Source: Jaminaea rosea
Lineage: Eukaryota; Basidiomycota; Exobasidiomycetes; Microstromatales
Direction: 5' to 3'
Assembly: GCF_003144245.1 (NCBI RefSeq)
Contig: NW_020289986.1
Location: 248,001 to 312,000, forward strand
DNA length: 64,000 bases
A program made the position numbers and the translations under genes. The notes beneath the pieces are model-generated. The model was not told the DNA's origin. It worked only from the letters and a program-made list of their open reading frames with translations, and ran no database searches. Below, piece after piece: positions 31,779-40,585 of the stretch; the stretch's first letter is position 1; each line of letters opens with the position of its first letter.

Positions 31779-33768
31779 TCAAGCCTTGTCATCGCGCTCG
31801 CGCATCGACGCCGACTCGCTGCCAGGGGCCGCGTCCGTAGCACCACCTGTGCGAGGAGCGGCGTTCCTGTTGCCCACCCCAATCGCATTGAGCTCGTCCT
31901 CCTCGGCGTCGAGCTTCCTGAAGCAGATCCAAAAGACAATGGCAGCAATGAACGAGGCGACGGCGAACACGCCGTAGTTCCAGACCAGGAGCGGGTCCTC
32001 CGAGAGGGGCAGGAAGGCCTCGCCGACGGCGTTCGAGATAGCCGTCATGAAGAGGAACAGAGCCATGACCATCGACTTCATCGACTTGGGAGCCTTGGTG
32101 AAGGCGTACTCGAGACCAGTGACCGAGGCAAACAGCTCAGAGAATGCGATGAGCACGTACGATGGGACCTGAGCCGCAACGTTGATGGGAGCCGGTTGGA
32201 CATCGCCTTCGGGCGTCTCGCACTCGGCCGCGTTGGTGCCGCACGGGGAGAGCTTGTAGATGTAGGCCTGGACGACAGCGGCGGAGACCATGGCAAAGGA
32301 GGCGAGGAAGAAGCCAGCGCAGATACGCTTGAGAGGCGTAAAGTTGAATCCCCACTTGCGCAGCAGAGGGTAGACGCCGAGGTCGAGGACGGGGATGAAG
32401 ATCAAGATGGCGAGCGGGTCGAGGTTGGAGATCAAGTCGTTGGGCAGGCCATGTAGCTCCATGACTGCAGCCTGAGAGGTCAGGTTGTTGTTGATCTGGT
32501 TGTAGCACAGCCAGTAGACGGGGAAGAAGAGGAAGACCTGGCAAGCCTTCACTGCACGGCGGAGCTCGTCGACCCAAACGTCGTCAAAGGTCATCCAGGC
32601 GGGGAGGGGACCAGTCTGCTTCGAGGGCTTGGCCTGCTCCCAGAAGTTGCCGGCCGTGAGCTGCTTGTAGGTGCGGACGGGGTTGAGCGACCACCTGCCC
32701 TTGCTGGCGAACTTGAGGAACTTCAAGGCGTCGCTGAGGACGGAGCCGGCGGGAGGAGTCTTCTGGTACCACTTGCCGCAGACGGCGAGGACGGGCACAC
32801 AGAGGAGGAACACCACGGTAGGGAGGAGGAAGGAGAGCCAGAAGCCCACGCGCTTCTCGGCGTAAACCATGGCGACTTGCCCGACGATGGCACCGATGTT
32901 GATGGCGGCGTAAAAGTACATAAAGAGGCGCGCAATGGTGAGAGCAGGGTCGATGATGACTCGCTCGCCCGACTTGAGCGTCTGGACCGTTGGACGCTTG
33001 CCCTTGACTTGCTCAGCGATGAGGGTGGAGCAGTTGGACTTGAAGAAGCCGGTGCCCACGCCCATGATAATGATGGAGACGACGAACATGCCCAACGCGC
33101 CGTTGGGGTGGTCGAGGATGTCGGGAGCAGCAGCGCCCGTGAGAAGGACGTGGCCGACCGTCGCGATGCCGACGGCGAGGCAGATCGTCTTGAAACGTCC
33201 GAGATGAGCGTCGGCGATGTAAGCTCCAACCAACGGCGTGAGGTAAACGAAAAAGGAGTTGAAGGTGGTAAGTCCTGTAGCCGTCTGTTGTCCCTTGCCA
33301 AGGGCGCCAGAGACCCTCAAGTCCTTGGCGGCACCCGTACGGTGGACGTTGGCTCCCTCTCCAGGTCGAGGGTACTGGATGAAGTTCTGGAAGACTTGAA
33401 CGGATCCGTAGTATGAGAAGCGCTCTGCAAGCTCACAGAATGCGACGGTCCACGCAGTCCAAGGAATGCTCTCTGGCAGTCTACGAAGCGTGTTCTTCTC
33501 CTCCTCGGTGGGGAACTGGTTGCCGTACTCGTCCTCGGTCACCTCGGCCTTCTCATTGTCAACGCCGTGCTCGATGTGGGCGAGGGGGTGGACCTTATCT
33601 TCGTGGCCGGCAATTCGTGTCTCGGCGCGATGCTCATCGGCATTAGCCTCAGCGAGGGCGAGGTCCATGTGATCCTGGGCGCCGGTAGCAGCTGCGTAGG
33701 CGCGATAGGAGGCGTTGTCAGATGTCGTGTCTACGCTCTGTTTGTCGCGACTGGAACTACTCACCCAT
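31779..33768 (-). CDS. PTR2: POT/PTR2 proton-coupled di-/tripeptide transporter
   Basis: A 638-aa plasma-membrane oligopeptide importer. Exon 1 is only 4 nt of coding sequence (33768..33765, ATGG) followed by a 73-bp intron (GTGAGT, CTGAC branch, ACGCAG) and exon 2 at 33691..31779. This gives MAATGAQDHMDLALAEAN. The unspliced frame gives an unnatural hydrophobic N-terminus. Family signatures are ELAERFSYYGSVQVF (residues 88-102; ERFxYYG proton/peptide site) and MYFYAAINIGAIVG (PTR signature 2, near residue 262), with 12 membrane segments and an extracellular loop with Cys pairs before the last TMs. A start at the internal Met of HMDLAL is the alternative. Confidence 0.9.
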
Positions 33769-33878
33769 TGTGCTCCTTGATGAAGGGGGAGGGGAGAGAC
33801 GGGTTGATGGAAGGTAAGGACTGGATGAAGAGAAGAGAGAAGGAGAGGGAGTCGTCGCAGCATGTCGTGCTTCGCGCT

Positions 33879-33887
33879 CTTTTTATC
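33879..33887 (-). promoter_or_regulatory. GATAAAAAG element upstream of PTR2
   Basis: On the minus strand GATAAAAAG lies about 110 bp before the PTR2 start. It could serve as a TATA-like element or as a GATA-factor site, which would fit nitrogen control of a peptide transporter. A single short match, so weak. Confidence 0.25.
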
Positions 33888-33963
33888 TCTCTCGACTCGC
33901 AGCAGTCGCGGCTTAGTCTCCTCTAGGCACCCGAGTATTCAGCCTGCGAAAGTCACGCGAGGA

Positions 33964-33991
33964 GGGCGGGCGGGCGGGCGGGCGGGCGGGC
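33964..33991. repeat. (GGGC)7 tandem repeat, possible G-quadruplex
   Basis: Seven perfect copies of GGGC, giving seven G3 runs with 1-nt spacers on the + strand, about 200 bp upstream of PTR2. Sequence of this form can fold into a parallel G-quadruplex. Confidence 0.95.
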
Positions 33992-35218
33992 AGCCCCTTC
34001 GCTGTGCCGTGGGTCAGAAAGAGTGGAACTTCCGCCCTCTCACCGTCTCGCTCTCTTCTCTTTTGCGCCATCGCTCGCGCATCTTGGCAACACTCGCTTC
34101 AACCGTAGTCTCCTCTTGCGCCTTTGTCTCGACTCGCGCGTATCTCGCCCTGCCCGCGGCTCTCTCGAGGCGCCACACTGCAAAAAATTGGGCATCCCAG
34201 GCAGCCCGGCGGCTCCAAGCCACTCAGACGGCGAGTACACCGAGGCCCGCTGCAACAGCAACTCTTCTCTGCGGCCTCGAGTCTCGACCGCCACCAGCCC
34301 TGCGGTCGAAGCGGGCGATGCGGAAGCGACACAACCGGCGCTCGGATGATGTCTGAAAGGGGTGGGAAACTCAGACGTAGACCAGCAGCAGCATGAGAGC
34401 GCGAGCTTAACGAGCAACCTCAATCCTGTTCGCTTTGGCGTTGACCCGCTCTAGCGTTGGCGCGCCTCTCGAGATAACGTTTGGGCGAGTCTTCCTTTGC
34501 AGTTGTGGGGACGAAGCGCCGTACCCCGCAATGCGCTCTGCACTACTAGCTCTCTTCCTGCCAGGCACGCCATCCAACAGGCGCGCTTCGAACGGACCAG
34601 AGCGTACGTATCTCGTGACAAAGCAACGCAACGACGATGACGTCTGCTCGTCCTTGCCCTGTCAGGAAGAATGTCTGCCTGCCAGCCAGCCAGCCTCAGC
34701 CTCGCCTTTGTGCCGGCTGATTTCTACTCCGTCTTCCTCGCACCGGCGATTCGGACTCGACGCTTGAAGAGCGGAGCCTAACAGAGCGTAGGCCGTCGAT
34801 GACAGGATGACAGGATGGGAAAGGTGCGAAGAGTCGCAAGCGGAGACCGAGAAGCTTCGCCATACCAGCGCGAGGTCGGCCGGATGAGCATGGTGCCTGA
34901 TGGCACACCCGAACCATGGATCGGAGGTCAGATCTGGGATGAAGACTGGCTGGGGCTGTCGCGACGCGGATTTGTCAGAAAGGCGGCGAGACCTCAGCTC
35001 CGGACGATACACACGGCGATAGCATCGTTCGTCATGAGGCAAGCTTCCACATCGATACGACTAACTCGCTCAGCCATCGATAGGGGCAAACGGCGCCGCG
35101 CATTCATAGATAAGTGATGATTTTCAATCCGCAGCGCGTTAGCGCCCTTCCTTGCTCTTCCCCGGCATTGCGTTTCCCGACGCCCAAGATAAGCTAATCC
35201 CTTTCCCCCCCCGCTAGT

Positions 35219-37879
35219 TCACCCCTCGATAGCAAGAGCGCCAAACGAAAAGTGGGTGAAGCCAGGAGGACGCGGCGAGTCGTGCACGTCAACCTCTTCT
35301 TCCTCCTCGCCATCGTGGCTGTGCGTGACCACGGGCTGCGTCGGTGCCGCCTCAGTCGTCTCTCCGTCTTTGTGAGGCGGTGCGATCAACTCGCTCAATC
35401 TTCCCACCACTCGGTCCGCAGCTTCCCGCATTCCTCCCAGATTCCCAGCAGCAGGTCCAATCTGTAGTCCGCAGTACATGCCCACGACAAAGAGCGGCAA
35501 GCGTCCGTACTGCAGGTCCTCGGTCAGCACGGGCAGACCTCCCTCCTGCCTGACCGGGTGCTGCTCGGCCACGCTACGCATGAAGGGTAGCTGGGCGTAG
35601 TCTGGCGTGAATGCAGACGCAGTGATGATGTAGCTGGCGTTGAGACGGCGCAGCGTTACGCCTGGTGGCAGAGCCGACGTAGGCTTCACCTCCTCCTTCT
35701 CGCCATCCTCGCAGTCACACCCGTCCGCCTCTCCCTCCTCAAGCCTCTCCGCAGCCTCTAGAGCCTTCTTGGCCGCCTCCTCCGCATCCCTCTTGGCCTC
35801 CTCGTAGGCCTGCCTAGCCCTCTCCCTCTTGTCAAGCGGAGCGCTCCTCTTCAGCTGCAGATCCCACATCTGGCCCGCCTCGGAGTAATACGCCTCACTC
35901 AGCTCCGTGTGCGTGAGTAGCTCTACCTTGCCCTCCTGCTCGTACTTCTTCATCAACTTGGCATAGGGCTGCGTCATACTGCCTCCTTGGCGCGCACCAC
36001 GAAGCATGGCCAGGCGAGCAGCGATGTCCTCCTCTTGCCAAAATTGCATCTTGCGCAGGTTGGAGTAGCGGCCCATCCAGTCGAGGCCGACGTCGAAGGG
36101 CTTGACTTTGAGGTGACCGCGCATGATGAGGACGACTCGGTCGAAGTGACCGTGCTTGAGGGCGACGTCTGCTACTTGCGCTGAGGTGAGGCCGCCGCCT
36201 ACGATGAGGAGCGTCTTCTTGCCCGAAGGGTCGCGAGTGAACGGGCGCGGGAAGGGGCGAGTGGCGAGGGCAGCACTGTGACACCAGCCGGGACCGTACA
36301 GACCAGGAGGGGTCGCGCCAACGGGTGGTGGTGATGGTGCTGAAATGCCGGCGGCCTGTCCACTATTTCTGGGCGCGGGAGCAGTCTTGGTCGCTTTGGC
36401 AGCGCTCGTCTGACCCTTGAGAGCCGCAGGGATGGAAGGCTGTCCTGCTGGTCCTACGGCGGATACGACTGCCTTGGCCCCGACCTTGGCTCCATCGCCG
36501 GTCTCGAGTAGGAAGCCTTCGAGCGGAGCGTCCCAGCCTTGTACGAGCAGCTCATCGCGCCACTGCATCGAGGCGACCTCACCTTTGACTACAAGCGGTG
36601 TGGTACCAGCGCTAGCCATGGCATCACCACCCTCACCGTCCTCCCCGTCCACGCGCAGCACCTTACCCGCCGCAGGCCACTCCCTGCTATCGTTCAGCCC
36701 GTACCTTCTCACCACGTCCTCGCTAATAAAGTCATGGAACAGCCTCGTACTCGGCGTGAAGTAGTCTTTGCGCTCCCTCTCATTGATAGCCGTAGACGTC
36801 AGTCCAATGATGCGGCCGGCACCACCGTTGCGCTGGCGCTTCTTGTGCTTGCTTTGCTCTGCACCCACTACACCGGGAATCTCGACCAGGTCCGGCTCAC
36901 CAGAGAGGTCGTGTTGTCGAGGCGTGGGAGTCTTGGCACCATCCCCCTCCTGATCCTCGTCACCATCGCCATCGAGATCAGCACAGCAGCCCAGGCGCTT
37001 GACTTGGCGATCACGACCGCGTCCATTGGGGTGCTTGCAGGAGGATGTGCCGGTCGAGGAGGGAGGCGGAGAGTTGGAGGAGGTAGAAGAAGCAGGTGAG
37101 CGCTTCTTGCTTGCTGTCGATCCATTAGCGGCTACATTCGCGGCTGCAGCGACTGCCTTCTTGAGCGCATCGACGGGGGCGGTAGAGTAGGCGGCATTTG
37201 CCTTCTTGAGCCTGCCCACACGTTCGGCGTACGCAAGCAGACTATCGAGGTCTGCAGGGCATGGGTGGAAGAAGAGTGGCGAGCGTAGGTCTGCAGGCGA
37301 GAAAGGGCGATGGTGATTGGTGAGCCTCTCGAATCGATACGGTCGTCGTTGCCACGCTGTGAGATACCCACGCTTGATCTCGAGTGCAGCAAACATGCGA
37401 TCCCAGTGAGCCATCCATCCTTTGCCCACCTTGTCGATGACCAGGATCCGCATTTCGCCGGGGCAGGCGCAGGTCGAGTCGCCCTCACCGCTTGCACCCA
37501 CCATCTTACGGCCCGCAGCGACTCTCTCTGCCCCTCGCCCGCTAGCCTTTGTCTTGATGACACCAAGCCGCTGCGGGCCTCGGCGTGACAAGCCATCATC
37601 GCCTCCCTTCTTCCGCAGCCAGTGCAGGTGGTGATGCTCTTCCTCGGTGTACAGCGCAGCAGGGCGAGTCTCGAGGATGCGAGTCACGACGGCCAATGCT
37701 GCGGGGCCTGCGCCGATGATGACGAGGTCGAAGAAGGATGATGAAGGAAGTGGGTCCTCCTGATCGTGCGTCGTGCGTGCCGGTGGGGACCTCGTGCTAG
37801 AGAGTGACGCTGGAGGGACTGGATAGGAAAAGAGGGCAGGAGTGCGGCGATGCGCTGGAAGATTCTTCGGAGGAGCCAT
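35219..37879 (-). CDS. Large FAD/NAD(P)-binding oxidoreductase-like protein
   Basis: Single-exon, 886 aa, function unknown. An FAD-binding Rossmann fold is at the N-terminus (FDLVIIGAGPAALAVVTRIL, about 50-65) and a second dinucleotide-binding motif at about 555 (LLIVGGGLTSAQVADVA). The first half includes HWDRMFAALEIK and DYFTPSTRLFHDFI, similar in layout to lysine/ornithine N-hydroxylase and OSGIN-type flavoproteins; this relation is inferred. Between the two nucleotide folds are long low-complexity insertions, and near residue 750 there is a Lys/Glu/Ala coiled-coil-like insert with an acidic Cys pair. The end QIGPAAGNLGGMREAADRVV is a typical flavoprotein C-terminus. The ATG at 37879 is the first in the frame. 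Confidence 0.75.
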   Translation of the reverse strand: MAPPKNLPAHRRTPALFSYPVPPASLSSTRSPPARTTHDQEDPLPSSSFFDLVIIGAGPAALAVVTRILETRPAALYTEEEHHHLHWLRKKGGDDGLSRRGPQRLGVIKTKASGRGAERVAAGRKMVGASGEGDSTCACPGEMRILVIDKVGKGWMAHWDRMFAALEIKRGYLTAWQRRPYRFERLTNHHRPFSPADLRSPLFFHPCPADLDSLLAYAERVGRLKKANAAYSTAPVDALKKAVAAAANVAANGSTASKKRSPASSTSSNSPPPSSTGTSSCKHPNGRGRDRQVKRLGCCADLDGDGDEDQEGDGAKTPTPRQHDLSGEPDLVEIPGVVGAEQSKHKKRQRNGGAGRIIGLTSTAINERERKDYFTPSTRLFHDFISEDVVRRYGLNDSREWPAAGKVLRVDGEDGEGGDAMASAGTTPLVVKGEVASMQWRDELLVQGWDAPLEGFLLETGDGAKVGAKAVVSAVGPAGQPSIPAALKGQTSAAKATKTAPAPRNSGQAAGISAPSPPPVGATPPGLYGPGWCHSAALATRPFPRPFTRDPSGKKTLLIVGGGLTSAQVADVALKHGHFDRVVLIMRGHLKVKPFDVGLDWMGRYSNLRKMQFWQEEDIAARLAMLRGARQGGSMTQPYAKLMKKYEQEGKVELLTHTELSEAYYSEAGQMWDLQLKRSAPLDKRERARQAYEEAKRDAEEAAKKALEAAERLEEGEADGCDCEDGEKEEVKPTSALPPGVTLRRLNASYIITASAFTPDYAQLPFMRSVAEQHPVRQEGGLPVLTEDLQYGRLPLFVVGMYCGLQIGPAAGNLGGMREAADRVVGRLSELIAPPHKDGETTEAAPTQPVVTHSHDGEEEEEVDVHDSPRPPGFTHFSFGALAIEG

Positions 37880-38474
37880 TGTTGCGACAACCGCTGCTTT
37901 GTCTAGCTTTCGTCGTTCTCTCTCGTCGCCCACTGACCGCACCTCGTGGGCTCTGGTCTTTGCAGAAGGTACTCTCAAGAATATGGATGAGGAGGAGAAG
38001 CTAAGATACTCCGCCCTCTTCCTTCGCACCCTTATATGACCCTCGAGCCTTGACTTCTTTGACCCTGATCTCGCGCCGGCACGTAGGCCTCCTCGCCTGC
38101 GCTATCGCGAGGCACTCTCCGGTTCCCAGCTGATGGCATCACCACGTGGCAACGCGTGCGAAGATCGCTGCAATGCCCATCGTTCATCCGATCCAAGACT
38201 TGGCCCTGTCTCGAATGATTGCAGCAGCAGCGAGAACGAGAGACGAAGGAAAGCGAAATCCGCGCATGTCTGCGACCACGCAAAGCCACTGTCCCGTTCC
38301 GCAGCTCGCCATCATGCTTCTTCTCACGCAATCTGCGGCAGAGCCGGTTTTACTTGTCTGCGATTGTATAAACGACTCCCTACGTACTACAACATCCCGA
38401 GAGCCCGCTCAACAGGCTCCATCGCAGCGCACCGCGCTCATCCCTCCTGCTTTTCCGCGTGCTTCTCCGCAAGC
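37880..38474. other. Intergenic: FAD-gene promoter and IDH 3' end
   Basis: No gene. On the minus strand CATATAAG (about 38031-38038), some 155 bp before the FAD-gene start, resembles a TATA box. The rest holds the isocitrate dehydrogenase 3' region. Confidence 0.5.
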
Positions 38475-40116
38475 TTAGAGCTTGCCCGCCGAGATGCCCT
38501 TGCTCGCCAGCCTCTTCTTCAGCGACTCGCGAATATGGTCCAGGAACTCCGTCGTGGTCACGTAGTCCTCCCTCTTCATCTGCTTGCCCTTCCTCGCCAG
38601 CGCCAAGTCCTTGGTCATGATGCCCTCCTTGTCAATGGCGTCCACGCACGCCTTCTCGAGCTCGTCACCAAAGATGACGAGCTCCTCGTTCTTGTCCAGC
38701 TTACCGCGGAACTTGAGACCACGAGTCCACGCAAAGATCGAGGCGACCGAGTTGGTCGACGTCTCGTTGCCCTTCTGGTGCTCACGGTAGTGGCGCGTGA
38801 CCGTTCCGTGCGCAGCCTCGGACTCGAGGATCTGCCCGTCTGGAGTAATAAGCTCTGAAGTCATCATGCCCAGCGAGCCGTAGCCCTGCGCCAAAATGTC
38901 GGACAGCACGTCACCATCGTAGTTCTTGAGCGCAAGGACGAATCCACCCTCGCTCTTGATCATCTGCGCAACCATGTCGTCGATGAGGCGGTGCTCGTAC
39001 CAGATGCCCAGCTTCTCAAACTCGCTCTTGTACTCCTTCTCAAAGATCTCCTGGAAGGTGTCCTTGAACTTGCCGTCGTAGGCTTTGAGGATGGTGTTCT
39101 TCGTCGACATGTAGAGGGGCATTTGCTTCTGGATGGCCATCTTGAACGAGGCGTGCGCGAAGCCCGAGATGGACTCGGTGGTGTTGTACATCGCCAAGCC
39201 AACTCCTCCACCCTGAGGGAAGTTGAAGACGTCCCACTTCTTCTCCTCCCCACCGTCAGTGGGGGTGTAGGTCATCGTGAACTTGCCGGCGCCGGGGGCA
39301 ACAAAGTTCTGGCAGCGGTACTGGTCTCCGAAAGCGTGACGACCAATGCAGATGGGCTTGGTCCACCCAGGAACAGGGCGAGGGATAGAGTCGAGGATGA
39401 TAGGCTCGCGGAAGACGGTACCGCCCAAGATGTTGCGGATCGTGCCGTTAGGGGAGAGCCACATTTTTTTGAGATTGAACTCCTTGACGCGGGCCTCGTC
39501 GGGCGTGATCGTGGCGCACTTGACCGCTACCTGGTACTTCTTCGTCGCCTCGGCCGCGTCGACTGTTACCTGGTCGTCAGTCGCGTCGCGATTCTCCATG
39601 CTCAAGTCAAAGTACTTGAGCTCCACGTCGAGGAAGGGCAGGATGAGCTGTGCGGGGTGCGGTGTGCGGGGTGCGAGAGGTGTCAGATCCGTTGCGGGGC
39701 TCGATGCGACATAGCTCTTTGAACTCACCTCTTCACGGATCTTGTGCCAGATGATGCGCTATAAACGAGGAATGGGACAGTATTTGTGAGCGCACGGACT
39801 CATCAGTGACTGAGGCTTTCTGCCCGCTGCTCACCGTCATCTCGTCGCCGTCCATCTCGACGACGGGGTTCTGAACCTTGATCCTGCTAGCAGAAACCAT
39901 CTTGGAGGTAGCAAAGGTGCGGGCAAAGGCGAGGGGCTGAGGAGAGGCGCGAGTGGGGGTGGCTGCGCGACGAGTGGCCGAGAAGGATGAGGTGGAAGCC
40001 GAAGGGCGGCTGTTGGTTGAGAAAGCGGCTGCTGCTCGAGGTGCTACTGAGCTGAGTGTGGTGGGCTTCACGGCAACGCTACCAAGGATGCGTGACTGAG
40101 TAGCGATGGATCGCAT
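38475..40116 (-). CDS. IDP1: NADP-dependent isocitrate dehydrogenase (mitochondrial, perhaps dual-targeted)
   Basis: A 494-aa enzyme converting isocitrate to 2-oxoglutarate with NADPH formation. Exons are 40116..39835, 39758..39729 and 39647..38475. The 30-nt middle exon encodes [10 protein letters not shown], which completes the invariant block [23 protein letters not shown]. Substrate and cofactor residues are seen in [44 protein letters not shown] and [14 protein letters not shown]. The first 72 residues are Arg/Ser/Ala-rich with no acids, a mitochondrial presequence. Met73 ([18 protein letters not shown]) would start the usual cytosolic form, and the C-terminus ends GKL, a weak PTS1-like tripeptide. 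Confidence 0.95.
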
Positions 40117-40585
40117 GGATAGATGGACGAGGCAATCGTAGGTGGAGAGGGTGGGGGCGAGTCGGGGGATACGTTCTCGAGTGTTAGTCAAAGCGAGGGC
40201 TAGAAGAAGTGGGGAAAATCAATTGCCGGCTCGTCAGCGGTGGGAGAGCGGGTGAGAGCTCATGCCTCAGAAAGGCAAAGCCGGCATGGGAGCGGGGCGA
40301 GTCAAGTTAGACTTGCTGCCGTCAAAGCCGCTCGCTCGCTCAGCCCGCCAATCGCGAGACGAGACCTTGCTTGCTTGCCCCGCCCCGCTGAGCTGAGGCC
40401 GTTGGTTGAGACTCGAGAGACTAACACTCTCGCTCGCGTGGCATTCCCCGCCTTTGGTCGCCTTCGTCTTTGTGGAGAGAGAGAGGGCGACCCTGATCTC
40501 ACGACCAACGAGCGACCACCACTTCGAAACGTCCCTGCCACAAATACCATCGTAGCAGCGCAGCATCGCAGCTGGTCTGCCCGCC
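40117..40585. promoter_or_regulatory. Divergent IDP1/Irs4-like promoter region
   Basis: 469 bp between divergent start codons with no gene in it. It must contain both promoters. CT/GA-rich stretches are present; no clear TATA box was found. Confidence 0.5.

Larger units (their letters stand above)
33769..35218. other. Intergenic: PTR2 promoter and FAD-gene 3' end
   Basis: No convincing gene; several short frames without domain or splice support. It contains the (GGGC)7 tract and a TATA/GATA-like site close to PTR2. Confidence 0.5.
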
